Counted from the first letter of the stretch, positions 28,930 through 37,987 are shown. The stretch is DNA of 64,000 nt from Acidobacteriota bacterium (GCA_003223645.1 QHVT01000008.1:124001-188000), one strand, 5' to 3'. Program-made: numbers and translations. The notes: generated by a model from the sequence alone, not told the origin.

Positions 28930-31485
28930 CGAATTCTTCTTCTTGAGCCGATCGATGTCGATCAGCGTCAACACGGCGCCGTCGATCTTGTTGTCCATCG
29001 TCTTGTACGGCCGCACCCGCAGCATGTACCAGCGCCCGCTGCGGTCCTGCACTTCCATCTCCCGCACTTCGAGATTTTCGATCACGCTGACGACCATCTG
29101 ATCGAAGCCGTCCACATTGAGCGGCATCTTCAGATCGCCGATCGGCCGTCCGGCGTCGCCCGGGATCAGATTGAGCACGCGCTGCGCGCCGGGATTGAAG
29201 CGGCGGATGTGCAACGCGCTGTCGAGCATCACGATCGGGATGTCGATCGACGCGAGAAGGTTGGACAGATCGTTGTTGGCCTCGACCAGCTCCGCCGCGC
29301 GATTCTCCAGCTCCTCATTGAGCGTCGTCAGCTCTTCGTTCGACGACTGCAGCTCTTCCTTCGCCGTGTCCAGCTCTTCGTTCGTCGACTGCAGCTCCTC
29401 GTTCGACGACTGGATCTCCTCGTTCGCCGAGCGGAGCTCCTCGTTCATCGCCTCCTGCTCTTCGATGATCGACTGCAGGTACTCGCGCGTCGACTCCAGC
29501 TCGCGCTTGAGACGGACCACCTGGCGCGATTCTTCGTCGCCCCCCTTGCGGCGTGATTTCTTTTGCGGCGGCTCTTCGGGGACGACCGCGTCCTCGAACA
29601 GGACGACGAAGTAGCGGTCGTGCGCCGGCGTGAGGAACGGGATCACCTCCACGTTCACGTGCCGCGTATGCCCGTTGTTCTTGATCTGCACGTTTTCGCG
29701 CCGGACAGGGGCTTCGCGTTTGCGCGCCGAGTGAATCGCCGTACGCAATTCGGAGAGCAGTCCCTCGCGCGCCATCTTCAGGAGATTGAAGCTGGCCGTG
29801 CCGGGCGCGGGCTCGAGAAAGGAGCTCGTGCGGCCGCGAAACTGCAGGATCTCCATCGCGTCGCTGACGAGCACGCCCGGCGGCGAGAAGCGCGAGAGCA
29901 GCAGGCGGTCCGCCTCGCGAAAGACGTTGCCGGGATGGCTCGACTCTTCGACCGTGCGCACGTTCTCTTCGCGCATGCGCGGAGGCGCGGCATCGAACTC
30001 GACCGGCATCCGCGCCAGTCCGCTCTTCTTCTGATAGATCTTGTGCTTGCGGTCGGCGATGGAGAAGAGGTCGGCGAAATTGCCGATCGTCTCCGAGCTG
30101 CCGAGGAGCAGATAGCCCTTCGGGCGCAGCGCGTAGTGGAAGATGACCGTCACTTTGCGCTGCAGGGCCGAGCCGAGATAGATCATCACGTTGCGGCAGC
30201 TGATCAGATCGAGGTGCGAGAACGGAGGATCCTTGGTGAGATTCTGCCGCGCGAACACGCAGCAGTCGCGCACGGATTTGGACACGCGAAATCCGCCCTC
30301 CGATCGCACGAAGAAGCGGCGCAGCCGGTCGGCCGAAACGTCGGCGCTGATGTTCTCGGGATAGAAGCCCGCGCGCGCCGCGTCGATGGCCGCATCGCTG
30401 ATGTCGGTTCCGAAGATCTGAATCGGACATGTCCAGCTGCGGTCGTGCACGAGCTCGAGGAGACTGATCGCCAGCGAATAGACCTCTTCGCCGGTCGCGC
30501 AGCCCGGAACCCAGACGCGGATCGGAGAATCATCCACGCGGTCCTGCATCAGCCGCGGGAGGATGTTGTCGCGCAGCGCCTGAAATACTTCGGGATCGCG
30601 AAAGAACGCGGTGACGCGGATCAGGAGATCGCCGTAGAGACGCTCGACTTCGGCGGCGTCGTCGCGCAGGAGACGGAGATAGTCGTTCAGCTCGTCGATA
30701 CGATGCAGCGCCATGCGCCGGCGGATGCGCCGCTCGATGGTCGAAGGCTTGTAGTGCGTGAAGTCGACGTCATGCGCGACTTTCAGGATGCCGTAGATTT
30801 CTGCGAGCTGTTCGTCGTCGAGCCGGCCGCTGGAAGGATCGAGGATGTAGGCGTGCCGCGCGATGCGCACCAGCTCGCGCGCGATGTCCCGCGGCGACAT
30901 CACGAAGTCGACCGCGCCGGCGGCGATCGCCGCGCCGGGCATGCTGCCGAACTGCGCGCTGTCGTCCTGCGCGAACGTGATGCCGCCTTCGGCTTTCACG
31001 GCCTTCGTTCCCAGCGCTCCGTCGGATGCGGAGCCGGAGAGGACGACGGCGATGGCCTGTCCGCGCTGGTCCTCGGCGAGTGTGCTGAAGAGCAGGTCGA
31101 TCGGCAGCGGGACATTTTTTTTCTCGACGCGCAGCTTTCCCTCGCGCACCGCCACCTCGGTGCCCGGCTGCGACACGTAAATATGATCGCGCTCGATCGT
31201 CGTCCCGTTCGCCGCGAATACCACCGGCATCTTCGTCGAGCGCACGAGCACTTCCACGAGCTGGCTCTCGTGTGTTTTGGTGTGCAGGACGAAAAGCATG
31301 GCGAATCCGGGCTTCGCGGGAAGGTGGCGAATCAATTCGGCGAAGGCCTGCAGCCCGCCGGCCGAGGCGCCCACGGCGACCGTCGGAAACGGCGGAGGCA
31401 CCCGCGTCGCCGGCTTGGCTGGCTTTCCCTCTGCTTTTGGCTTAGTGTGCGATTTGCGTGTACGGGCAGTCTTCTTGCTTGCCAT
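28921..31485 (-). CDS. CheB-CheR fusion with coiled coil and PAS domain
   Basis: An 854-residue signalling protein. Residues about 35-215 are a CheB methylesterase domain (VAVGASAGGLQAF with the nucleophile Ser, VLHTKTHESQL with the His, SGSASDGALG with the Asp). About 220-490 is a CheR methyltransferase (HYKPSTIERRIRRRM, WVPGCATGEEVYSLAI, LISCRNVMIYL). Then come a PAS-like part, a long coiled coil of repeated S(S/T)NEEL units (for example NEEIQSSNEELQSTNEELD), and a C-terminal PAS (IDIPIVMLDSALHIRRFNPGAQRVL). No kinase or receiver domain. Such fusions are thought to feed PAS-sensed signals to kinases or cyclases in non-chemotactic pathways. Its start is 16 bases from a divergent solo CheB. 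Confidence 0.92.
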   Translation of the reverse strand: MASKKTARTRKSHTKPKAEGKPAKPATRVPPPFPTVAVGASAGGLQAFAELIRHLPAKPGFAMLFVLHTKTHESQLVEVLVRSTKMPVVFAANGTTIERDHIYVSQPGTEVAVREGKLRVEKKNVPLPIDLLFSTLAEDQRGQAIAVVLSGSASDGALGTKAVKAEGGITFAQDDSAQFGSMPGAAIAAGAVDFVMSPRDIARELVRIARHAYILDPSSGRLDDEQLAEIYGILKVAHDVDFTHYKPSTIERRIRRRMALHRIDELNDYLRLLRDDAAEVERLYGDLLIRVTAFFRDPEVFQALRDNILPRLMQDRVDDSPIRVWVPGCATGEEVYSLAISLLELVHDRSWTCPIQIFGTDISDAAIDAARAGFYPENISADVSADRLRRFFVRSEGGFRVSKSVRDCCVFARQNLTKDPPFSHLDLISCRNVMIYLGSALQRKVTVIFHYALRPKGYLLLGSSETIGNFADLFSIADRKHKIYQKKSGLARMPVEFDAAPPRMREENVRTVEESSHPGNVFREADRLLLSRFSPPGVLVSDAMEILQFRGRTSSFLEPAPGTASFNLLKMAREGLLSELRTAIHSARKREAPVRRENVQIKNNGHTRHVNVEVIPFLTPAHDRYFVVLFEDAVVPEEPPQKKSRRKGGDEESRQVVRLKRELESTREYLQSIIEEQEAMNEELRSANEEIQSSNEELQSTNEELDTAKEELQSSNEELTTLNEELENRAAELVEANNDLSNLLASIDIPIVMLDSALHIRRFNPGAQRVLNLIPGDAGRPIGDLKMPLNVDGFDQMVVSVIENLEVREMEVQDRSGRWYMLRVRPYKTMDNKIDGAVLTLIDIDRLKKKNSSL

Positions 31486-31501
31486 CTTCGTGAGGTAATT
31501 C

Positions 31502-32533
31502 TTGTCAAATCAGCGCATGGTGGTCATCGGGGCATCCGCCGGCGGTGTCGATGCACTCATGACACTCGTTCGCGAGCTTCCCCCTGATTTTCCAGCGCCG
31601 ATCTGTATTGTCCTCCATATTCCTCCCGATTCGCCGAGTCTCCTCGCGCACATACTCCGGCGCGAAGGAGCGCTGCCCGCGAAAGAGGCGGTGGACGGCG
31701 AGTTCTATCGCAACGGCACGATCTACGTCGCGCCTCCGGACAAGCATTTGCTCGTCGCGAGAGAGGGAAAACTGCGCACCGTGCGCGGACCGCGCGAGAA
31801 CCGCCACCGCCCGGCCGTCGACGTGTTGTTCCGCAGCGCCGCCGCGGTCCTCGGGCCGAACGTCATCGGGGTCATCCTGACCGGCGCGCTCGACGACGGC
31901 ACGGCCGGACTGCTGGCGATCAAGAAACTAAAAGGCATCGCCGTCGTCCAGGATCCGAGCGATGCCCTCTATCCGGCGATGCCGTCGAGCGCGGTCGCGC
32001 ATGTCCGCGCCGATTACGTTCTTCCGCTGTCCGGCATCGCCCGGCAACTCACGCTGACGGTCAACGAGCCGCGTCATGTCAATCCGGCGCCGCCGCCCGA
32101 TCGCGACATGCTGTTGGAGGTTTCCATGGCCGAGCTCGACCCCGACGCAATGCAGGAAGATCAACGCCCCGGCGCGCCCTCCCCCTATTCATGCCCCGAC
32201 TGCGGAGGCGTGCTGTGGGAAATCGCCGACGGCGAATACACGCGCTACCGCTGCCGCGTCGGCCACGCGTTCTCGCCGGAGACGATGCTCGGCGCACAGT
32301 CCGAGGTGCTCGAAGAAGCGCTGTGGACCGCGGCGAAAACGCTCGAAGAAAGCGCACGCCTCTCCCACCGCCTCGCCAAAACCGAGCGCACCCGCGGCCA
32401 CGACTGGCTCGCCAAGCGCTTCGAAGAGAAAGAGCGCGAAGCGCGCGACCGCGTGGAAGTGATCCGCAGATCTCTGTTGAAGAGCGACACGTCGGAAGTG
32501 CCGATCGAGATTTCGAACGCGACGTCGCGCTAA
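31502..32533 (+). CDS. CheB-type methylesterase with C-terminal zinc ribbon
   Basis: A 343-residue protein with a CheB methylesterase domain lacking the receiver: MVVIGASAGGVDAL (Ser12), IVLHIPPDSPSLL (His39) and LTGALDDGTAG (Asp). After about residue 225 a four-Cys/His ribbon follows (YSCPDCGGVLWEI...YRCRVGHAFSPETM), then a helical tail. This layout is known for stand-alone CheB homologues. The TTG at 31502 is placed by a GAGGT site; ATG 31517 would lose five residues. It is divergent from the CheB-CheR fusion, implying a joint pathway. No CheA, CheW or chemoreceptor is in the window. Confidence 0.88.
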   Translation: MSNQRMVVIGASAGGVDALMTLVRELPPDFPAPICIVLHIPPDSPSLLAHILRREGALPAKEAVDGEFYRNGTIYVAPPDKHLLVAREGKLRTVRGPRENRHRPAVDVLFRSAAAVLGPNVIGVILTGALDDGTAGLLAIKKLKGIAVVQDPSDALYPAMPSSAVAHVRADYVLPLSGIARQLTLTVNEPRHVNPAPPPDRDMLLEVSMAELDPDAMQEDQRPGAPSPYSCPDCGGVLWEIADGEYTRYRCRVGHAFSPETMLGAQSEVLEEALWTAAKTLEESARLSHRLAKTERTRGHDWLAKRFEEKEREARDRVEVIRRSLLKSDTSEVPIEISNATSR

Positions 32534-32829
32534 TTCAACTTCACGCGCCCGCCGAACCCCTCTTCGTATCCATGAAAATACTCGAGCGCCGGCTCGGGAT
32601 AGCGCCAGCAGTAGTAGCCGCCGCCGTTGTCGAAGTCCACGAGCCACAGTCCCTTCACCTCGACGCCGAGCCCGAGGATCGACTCCGCCCACTCCATCAC
32701 CACGAGCTCCTGCGCTTCAGCGTCATCATCAGGAAGCTCATTCACGCGATCGACGGCAGCCGCGGTCTCGCGCTGCACGCGAGGAAGAAGCGCGACCGCG
32801 TCCTCGTAGGAAAAGGTTTTTTTGCTCAC
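32530..32829 (-). CDS. DUF2203-family protein
   Basis: A 99-residue protein beginning MSKKTFSYEDAVALLPRVQRETAAAVDRVNEL, with VKGLWLVDFDNGGGYYCWRYPEPALEYFHGYEEGFGGRVKL, the DUF2203 pattern (the usual LVDFPA...VYLCWRLGE..I.YWH....GF.GR). Function unknown. I chose the GTG at 32829; a TTG at 32838 would add three residues. The stop overlaps the CheB stop by four bases. Confidence 0.82.
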   Translation of the reverse strand: MSKKTFSYEDAVALLPRVQRETAAAVDRVNELPDDDAEAQELVVMEWAESILGLGVEVKGLWLVDFDNGGGYYCWRYPEPALEYFHGYEEGFGGRVKLN

Positions 32830-32855
32830 GAGGGGCAACTATATCGGACTAGGCG

Positions 32856-32935
32856 CAAAGGCTCAGAGGCGCATGGGCTCACAGCTTCTCTGAGCCCATG
32901 CGCCTTTGCGCCCCTGCGCCTTCGCGCCTCTGCGG
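32856..32935. repeat. Inverted repeat of GGCGCAAAGGC / GGCGCATGGGC words
   Basis: GGCGCAAAGGCTCAGAGGCG and CATGGGCTCA are mirrored after a short loop by TGAGCCCATGCGCCTTTGCG and CCTTCGCGCCTCTGCG. It separates the DUF2203 gene (minus) from the acyl carrier protein (plus). The words are those of 22858-22944. Confidence 0.65.
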
Positions 32936-33018
32936 CTGCTCCTACTGGCACGCTCGCTCATCGTGTGCTAAAACGCGATCTGCATTTCCTGCCCCGGAAA
33001 ACACGAGGAGGGTAGCCA

Positions 33019-33261
33019 ATGGCTGGAGTTGAGGAGAGGGTCAAATCCATCATCGTCGAGCAGCTGGGCGTCGACGCCGAAGAGGTGACCCCGGAAGCAT
33101 CGTTCGTGGAGGACCTCGGCGCGGATTCGCTCGACACCGTCGAGCTGATCATGGCGTTCGAAGAGGAGTTCGGCGTCGAGATCTCCGACGACGAGGCGGA
33201 GAAGATCCGCAAAGTGAAGGACGCCGTCGAGTACATCGACAAGCGCGCGAAGGCACAGTAG
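33019..33261 (+). CDS. acpP: Acyl carrier protein
   Basis: An 80-residue acidic carrier of growing fatty-acyl chains. The phosphopantetheine site is Ser37 in [22 protein letters not shown], the universal motif. A GAGGAGG ribosome site is about ten bases upstream of the ATG. It is followed by a strong terminator and then fabF, the usual neighbour. Confidence 0.97.
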   Translation: MAGVEERVKSIIVEQLGVDAEEVTPEASFVEDLGADSLDTVELIMAFEEEFGVEISDDEAEKIRKVKDAVEYIDKRAKAQ

Positions 33262-33286
33262 TCAGGACGCGCGCTCCAGGCGCGCG

Positions 33287-33361
33287 GTGCTGGGTGCCAG
33301 GTGCCGAGTGCTGAGTCTCATCACGCAGCACCCGGCACTCAGCACTCAGCACTTTTTTTGT
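33287..33361 (+). terminator. Hairpin with T-tract after acpP
   Basis: Tandem words GGTGCTGGGTGCC and GTGCCGAGTGCTGAGT pair with GGCACTCAGCACTCAGCAC, followed at once by TTTTTTT. It has the form of an intrinsic terminator, though it is built from the same type of repeated word as other gaps here. A second TTTTTT follows just before fabF. Confidence 0.7.
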
Positions 33362-33380
33362 ACGCAGCACTTTTTTGTCT

Positions 33381-34622
33381 ATGACCAAACGTCGCGTAGT
33401 GGTGACCGGCATCGGCATGATCTCGCCCCTCGGCGTCGGCAACGACGTCACCTGGCAGGGATTGATCGCAGGACGCTCCGGCATCGGACGCATCACGCGT
33501 TTCGATGCGAGCGCGTATGCCTGTCAGATCGCTGGGGAAGTGCAGGGCTTCGTTCCCGAGCAGTGGATCGAGAAAAAAGAGGTCAAGAAGTCCGACACCT
33601 TCATCCACTACGCCGTCGCCGCGGCGCAGATGGCCGTTGACGACGCGAAGTTCGATCCAAAGGCCGGCGATCCCGATCGCACCGGTGTCATCATCGGCTC
33701 GGGCATCGGCGGACTTCCGCTCATCGAGGAAATGCACAAGAAACTCCTCGAGCGCGGACCGTCGCGGATGTCGCCGTTCTTCATCCCCGGCCTGATCATC
33801 AACCTCGCGGCGGGACACATCTCGATCCGTTTCGGCTGCAAGGGTCCGAGCTCCGCTCCGGCCACCGCCTGCGCGACCGGCGCGCATTCGATCGGCGACG
33901 CGTTCAAGATCATCGTGCGCGACGAGGCCGACGTGATGTTCGCCGGCGGCAGCGAAGCCGTGATCACTCCCCTCGCGGTGGGCGGCTTCTCGGCGATGCG
34001 CGCGCTCTCAACGCGGAACGACGAGCCGCAGCGCGCATCGCGGCCGTGGGACGCGGAGCGCGACGGCTTCGTGATGGGCGAAGGCGCGGGCGTGCTGATC
34101 CTCGAAGAGCGCGAGCACGCCATCGCGCGCGGCGCGCAGATCTACTGCGAGATCACCGGCTACGGCATGTCCAGCGACGCGTTCCACATCACGTCACCGT
34201 CCGAGGATGGCGACGGAATGGCGCGCGTCATGACCCGCGCGCTCAAGGATGCCGGACTCAAACCGGCCGACATCGACTACATTAACGCGCACGGCACGTC
34301 GACATCCGTCGGCGACAAGACCGAGACGATCGCCATCAAGCGCATCTTCGGCGACGACGCGTACAAAGTGCCGGTGTCGTCGACAAAGTCGATGACCGGC
34401 CACCTGCTGGGCGCAGCCGGCGGACTCGAGTCCGCGATCGCCGCGCTGGTCGTCCGGCACGGCATCCTCCCGCCGACCATCAACTACGAAGTCCCCGACC
34501 CCGAGTGCGACCTCGACTACGTGCCCAACAAAGCGCGCGAGAAAACATGCACGCACGTGTTGTCGAACTCCTTCGGCTTCGGCGGCACGAACGCGACGCT
34601 CATCTTCTCGAAGCACGAGTAA
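33381..34622 (+). CDS. fabF: 3-oxoacyl-ACP synthase II (KASII)
   Basis: A 413-residue condensing enzyme of fatty-acid elongation, forming 3-oxoacyl-ACP from malonyl-ACP. The Cys-His-His triad is complete: Cys164 in [19 protein letters not shown], His304 in [14 protein letters not shown] and His341 in [17 protein letters not shown] use the ATG at 33381; a TTG two codons earlier is unlikely. It lies directly behind acpP. Confidence 0.96.
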   Translation: MTKRRVVVTGIGMISPLGVGNDVTWQGLIAGRSGIGRITRFDASAYACQIAGEVQGFVPEQWIEKKEVKKSDTFIHYAVAAAQMAVDDAKFDPKAGDPDRTGVIIGSGIGGLPLIEEMHKKLLERGPSRMSPFFIPGLIINLAAGHISIRFGCKGPSSAPATACATGAHSIGDAFKIIVRDEADVMFAGGSEAVITPLAVGGFSAMRALSTRNDEPQRASRPWDAERDGFVMGEGAGVLILEEREHAIARGAQIYCEITGYGMSSDAFHITSPSEDGDGMARVMTRALKDAGLKPADIDYINAHGTSTSVGDKTETIAIKRIFGDDAYKVPVSSTKSMTGHLLGAAGGLESAIAALVVRHGILPPTINYEVPDPECDLDYVPNKAREKTCTHVLSNSFGFGGTNATLIFSKHE

Positions 34623-34707
34623 AACGCGAGCAGCGCTTGCGCTGCTGCTCGCTCTCGCAACGATTACCAACTGCAGACCTGTGGGACCTGACAGGCGATG
34701 GCGCTAT

Positions 34708-34800
34708 GTGGCGACCGCTGCCCCCAGCGGTCGCGGCGGCGCAAAGCGCCGCTGGCGCCGCCATAGGCGGCGCTGTGACCGCTGGGGCAGCGGTCACCAC
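34708..34800. repeat. Composite palindromic repeat (family A, copy 2)
   Basis: Outer arms GTGGCGACCGCTGCCC and GGGGCAGCGGTCACCAC with inner CGCCGCTGGCGCCGCC. It is almost the same sequence as 12852-12952, 22 kb away. Confidence 0.82.
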
Positions 34801-34855
34801 AACCGCAACTTTCAAGATTGACGCTCCACCAGGGAAGCTCTGCACAATTGTCTCG

Positions 34856-34955
34856 TGTCATTCCGAGCCGCGAAGACGGCGAGGGATCCTCCGCCGAAGC
34901 ACGACCAGCGCTCCGTCGGCGGGGGATCCTTCGCCGTCTTCGCGGCTCAGGATGA
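34856..34955. repeat. Palindromic repeat (family B, copy 3)
   Basis: Begins GTCATTCCGAGCCGCGAAGA and ends GTCTTCGCGGCTCAGGATGAC, with GGATCCTCCGCCGA and TCGGCGGGGGATCC inside. Same plan as 17216-17314. Confidence 0.78.
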
Positions 34956-35062
34956 CACTTGTGCAGAATCTCCCTGGGAGGCCGGGAGGCTTGGAAGCTC
35001 GAGGCTTTGGAAAGCTTGGCGACCCACTTACGATCGGTGTCGGCAACGATCGCGCGGATGAA

Positions 35063-35135
35063 GTGGAGCGGCGCCCGCCCCCCGGGCGCCGGGATCTCGC
35101 GAGAAATCGGCGGCCGAGGGCGGCCGCCGCTCCAC
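35063..35135. repeat. Palindromic repeat (family C, copy 2)
   Basis: Arms GTGGAGCGGCG and CGCCGCTCCAC flank GCGCCCG/CGGGCGC and GGCGGCCGAGGGCGGCCGCC. The last element is shared with 474-513. Confidence 0.7.
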
Positions 35136-35255
35136 TTCAGCCTGAGTTTTCCCAGCCCACTGTTGGAAATTGCGCGCGCTTCTTGCACGGACTGGCAATC
35201 CAAAGGCACGCCGGCCGGCCTCAGACTTTTTTATCAACAAGGAGGAACCCTGCCC

Positions 35256-35864
35256 ATGTTGAACAAGACCCGACTCGCAATCACCGCTACTGTTCTGCTC
35301 CTCGCAGCGAGCGTGGCGTCCGCCGCGACGAAGTCCGACTTCCAGGATGCGATGCGCAGACTCTGGAGCGATCACGTCGCGTACACGCGGCTCTTCATCG
35401 TCGATGCGGCGGCCGGCTCGAAGGACAAAGACGCGACGACGCAGCGCCTGCTGCAGAACCAGACCGACATCGGCAATGCCGTCGCCGGGTTCTACGGCCG
35501 CGACGCCGGCAACAAGCTCACCGCGCTGCTGAAGGATCACATCCTCATCGCCGCGAACATCGTGGCGGCGGCGAAGGCCGGCGACAACGCGAAGGTCACG
35601 AGCGAGAACAAGCGCTGGCACGACAATGCCACCGCCCTCGCGAAGTTCCTCCACGGAGCGAATCCCGGCCAGTGGCCCGAGGCGACCCTGCAGTCGGCGC
35701 TATTCAAACACCTCGACCAAACGCTCTCCGAAGCATCGAACCAGCTCAAGGGAAATTACGCGGTCAGCATCAAGGACTACGACCAGGCGATGGACCACAT
35801 GCTGATGGTGGCCGACATCCTGACGAAGGGAATCGAGGCACAGTTCCCGGCGAAGTTCAGCTGA
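35256..35864 (+). CDS. Exported helical protein, unknown function
   Basis: A 202-residue protein with signal peptide MLNKTRLAITATVLLLAASVASA and an AAGGAGG site upstream. The mature protein is mostly helical and lacks Cys: DFQDAMRRLWSDHVAYTRLFIVDAAAGSKDKDATTQRLLQNQTDIGNAVAGFYG, LTALLKDHILIAANIVAAAKAGDN, MDHMLMVADILTKGIEAQFP. This pattern (W-x-x-H, long amphipathic helices) is seen in periplasmic proteins of unknown role that are sometimes mislabelled glycosyltransferases. A four-helix bundle is likely. Confidence 0.78.
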   Translation: MLNKTRLAITATVLLLAASVASAATKSDFQDAMRRLWSDHVAYTRLFIVDAAAGSKDKDATTQRLLQNQTDIGNAVAGFYGRDAGNKLTALLKDHILIAANIVAAAKAGDNAKVTSENKRWHDNATALAKFLHGANPGQWPEATLQSALFKHLDQTLSEASNQLKGNYAVSIKDYDQAMDHMLMVADILTKGIEAQFPAKFS

Positions 35865-35918
35865 CGCGCGCCTCGCATTTCGAACCGCGGCGGCATTGCC
35901 GCCGCGGTCCGAAGCGAA

Positions 35919-36383
35919 TCACGCACTGGCGCTGGCGCACGCACATCCCGCGGCGCTCGTCGTGGCACACGCGCCCGCCCTCTCCACCTCCGGCAGGTTG
36001 TCCTTCAGCACCACGAAGGCCTCCCATTGGTTGCCGTCCGGATCGCGGACCCAGGTCTTGTCCTGCGTTGCGTAGCAGCAGTCCGTCTGCATCTCGTCGC
36101 GCGTGACGAGCCCCGCCTCCGCCCATCGCTGCCGCATCGCCAGCACGTCCTCGGTCGACGCGACCTGCAGGCCGAGGTGCGAAAGCGCGCCGGCGCCGGC
36201 AAGCTGCGGCACCTCGTTGAGAGCGAGATTGAGCGGCGGATTCTGCACGTCGAACTTCGCGTAGCCGGTGCGGACCTTCGACGGCTCGATGCCGAGCATC
36301 TTCGTGTAGAAAGCGACCGAGCGCTCGACGTTGCGGACGTTGACGGAAACGTGGGCCTTGAGAACCTGAACTTCAGATGGCAT
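35919..36383 (-). CDS. arsI: ArsI/CadI-type glyoxalase-fold protein
   Basis: A 154-residue vicinal-oxygen-chelate protein. LKAHVSVNVRNVERSVAFYTKMLGIEP opens it, and DCCYATQDKTWVRDPDGNQWEAFVVL carries the vicinal Cys pair and the metal Glu that mark ArsI, the Fe-dependent enzyme that breaks the carbon-arsenic bond of trivalent methyl and aromatic arsenicals. Related CadI proteins share the motif. The tail is Cys-rich (ACATTSAAGCACASASA). The second of two ATGs (36383) has the better spacing to GGAG. It is divergent from an ArsR regulator, which supports an arsenic or metal role. Confidence 0.85.
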   Translation of the reverse strand: MPSEVQVLKAHVSVNVRNVERSVAFYTKMLGIEPSKVRTGYAKFDVQNPPLNLALNEVPQLAGAGALSHLGLQVASTEDVLAMRQRWAEAGLVTRDEMQTDCCYATQDKTWVRDPDGNQWEAFVVLKDNLPEVERAGACATTSAAGCACASASA

Positions 36384-36394
36384 CATGATCTCCT

Positions 36395-36416
36395 CATATT
36401 CGCGATTGCGAATGTG
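36395..36416. promoter_or_regulatory. ArsR-type operator dyad between arsI and arsR
   Basis: ATTCGC-GATT-GCGAAT (36398-36413), with CA and TG one base outside, is a near-perfect inverted repeat in the 72-base gap between divergent genes, just upstream of arsI. It has the form expected for an ArsR/SmtB-family operator. Confidence 0.65.
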
Positions 36417-36455
36417 AGCAAGATAAGACCGCGACTCACATCTGTCAACACGCAT

Positions 36456-36851
36456 ATGAAAAACTCCACCGACCAGGTGCTCGAAGCGCTCTTCCAGGCC
36501 CTCGCCGACCGTACCCGGCTGCGCCTGCTCAACTTGATGGCCGGCGGCGAAGTCTGCGTCTGCTTCTTCATCGAAGTGCTCGACGTGCCGCAGCCCAAGA
36601 TCTCGCGCCACCTCGCCTACCTCCGCAGCGCCGGCCTCGTCTCGGCGCGCCGCGAAGCGAAGTGGGCCCACTACACCATCACCCCGCCCGAAGAGCCGCC
36701 CGCGCGCGCCGTGTTCGACGCGGTGATGAAAGCGATGAGAGACGACCGCGAGATGCAACGCGACCGCGCCGCGCTCGAGCGCGCCTGCTGCTCGCCGCGC
36801 GCACCCGAGCTGCTGCGGCGCGCCCCGAAGCCGGTCATCGCGCGGCGCTGA
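36456..36851 (+). CDS. arsR: ArsR-family metalloregulator
   Basis: A 131-residue winged-helix repressor. ALFQALADRTRLRLLNLMAGGEVCVCFFIEVLDVPQPKISRHLAYLRSAGLVSARREAKWAHYTI is the full ArsR core, with the metal-sensing CVC in the alpha-3 position used by arsenite sensors. A further Cys pair lies near the C-terminus (RACCSPRAP). It probably represses arsI and itself through the dyad at 36395 and lets go on binding As(III). Confidence 0.93.
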   Translation: MKNSTDQVLEALFQALADRTRLRLLNLMAGGEVCVCFFIEVLDVPQPKISRHLAYLRSAGLVSARREAKWAHYTITPPEEPPARAVFDAVMKAMRDDREMQRDRAALERACCSPRAPELLRRAPKPVIARR

Positions 36852-36932
36852 CGCGAGCGAAGTTGCGTCGATTGTGACTGCGGACCCGCAGGCTTCCCTC
36901 CAACAGCAGAGTAGAGGTAGGCTGTTCGGCGC

Positions 36933-37409
36933 ATGAAGCCTCGCGTATATCTTGAGACTTCGGTCATCAGCTATCTTGTAGGTTGGCTGAATCAGCAGAG
37001 TCTTTTAGTAGCGCATAATCAAGAGTTTACGCGACAATGGTGGTCCCGACGTCGCGGTGACTAGGACCTTTTCTCATCAGCAGTCGCCGTGACCGAAGCC
37101 AGAAAAGGTGACGCACCGCTTGCCGAGGAGCGACTAAATTTTCTGGCTGAAACGACTCTGCTCGATGTAACTGATGCTGCCGTCGCTCTCGCAAAAGAGC
37201 TTCTCCGTCGTGCCCGAATCCCTGCCAAGGCTGACGTAGATGCTCTTCATGTCGCTGTTGCAGCCGTCCATGGAATGGATTATTTGATCAGCTGGAACTG
37301 TAAGCATATCGTGAACGGCAACATACTCCCGCAGGTGTACGCGGTCTGTCGTACGGCGGGTTATGAACCACCGTTAATTTGTACGCCGCAAGAGCTGTTG
37401 GAGCCATAA
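36933..37409 (+). pseudogene. VapC-like PIN-domain gene with an in-frame amber codon
   Basis: The ATG at 36933 opens MKPRVYLETSVISYLVGWL, a typical PIN start with its first acidic residue. TAG at 37062-37064 (codon 44) interrupts it, but the same frame continues with DLFSSAVAVTEARKGD, LLDVTDAAVALAKELL, KADVDALHVAVAAVHGMDYLISWNCKHIVN and stops at 37409, completing a normal 158-codon PIN protein. Relatives read RRR-x-x-YDLF here, so TAG probably replaced a Tyr codon. Either the toxin is dead or rare readthrough makes it. The downstream partner start overlaps the stop (TAATG). Confidence 0.82.
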
Positions 37410-37588
37410 TGATGACCGAAGATCCTATTGTCGAAGAGCTCCACAAAATCCGCCAGGAGATGCTTAAGTATTATGGCGGTCTCGACGGGCTTGTGAAGCA
37501 TCTTCGCGAGATTCAGGCGGAAACGCCTGAACGCGTCGTCACGCTCGCACCAAGGTCGCCGATTCAGACAAAGCGAAAGATCTCATGA
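37409..37588 (+). CDS. Small partner of the PIN toxin (putative antitoxin)
   Basis: A 59-residue protein, MMTEDPIVEELHKIRQEMLKYYGGLDGLVKHLREIQ then ERVVTLAPRSPIQTKRK. The helix with IRQEML-x-x-YGGLDGLVKHLREIQ is a common small partner of PIN proteins. It overlaps the PIN stop codon. Its function as antitoxin is inferred from position; here the order is toxin first. A second ATG at 37412 is equally possible. Confidence 0.68.
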   Translation: MMTEDPIVEELHKIRQEMLKYYGGLDGLVKHLREIQAETPERVVTLAPRSPIQTKRKIS

Positions 37589-37979
37589 GGACGAGGCGCC
37601 CTCGAGCCACATGCAGGTTCTCCCTGATTCACATCGCTCGGGATTCCGACCGTTCTGCATCCAAACACCTGAAGATCTTTCGCAGTCGCTTTCTTACGCT
37701 CCTCAGCGCGGCAAACTCTCCCTTAGGACCGTTTCCCGTCTGCATCCGCTAGGTCTAAGGCTTCGCCATGGGCCGGGGTCGCGTAGGCCCTCTACCTTCC
37801 CGAATGACGACGACAAATCGTCGGGCATCCGTCACTCCGCCTGCCACCGAACCTTCATCGAACAACATGGTCGAAGCGATGGTTTGATGGCGGACGGAAG
37901 GAAACGGTCGCCTGCACATGCGAGAAGCCAAAGCGGGCAGGGGCCGCGGCGTCTGCGAGCCAGAAGGACATTTCCGAAC
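37589..37979. other. Intergenic region ahead of the repeat array
   Basis: No convincing gene. Frames of 169 (+) and 132 (-) codons span this area and the array, but they have no recognisable domain and their downstream parts only translate the repeats. Codon use does not match the neighbours. Confidence 0.5.
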
Positions 37980-37987
37980 AAGCTGTG

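Larger units (their letters stand above)
34623..35255. other. Repeat-filled intergenic region without genes
   Basis: This 633-base gap contains a GCGAGCAGCGC/GCGCTGCTGCTCGC hairpin (34626-34653, probable fabF terminator), family A copy 2 (34708-34800), family B copy 3 (34856-34955) and family C copy 2 (35063-35135). A leader with an AAGGAGG site at the end serves the next gene. Open frames here are by-products of the GC-rich repeats. Confidence 0.75.

Noticed and set aside
37062-37064. TAG in the PIN gene as pyrrolysine
   Set aside because: No sign of Pyl genes or a Pyl context. A Tyr-to-stop change is simpler.
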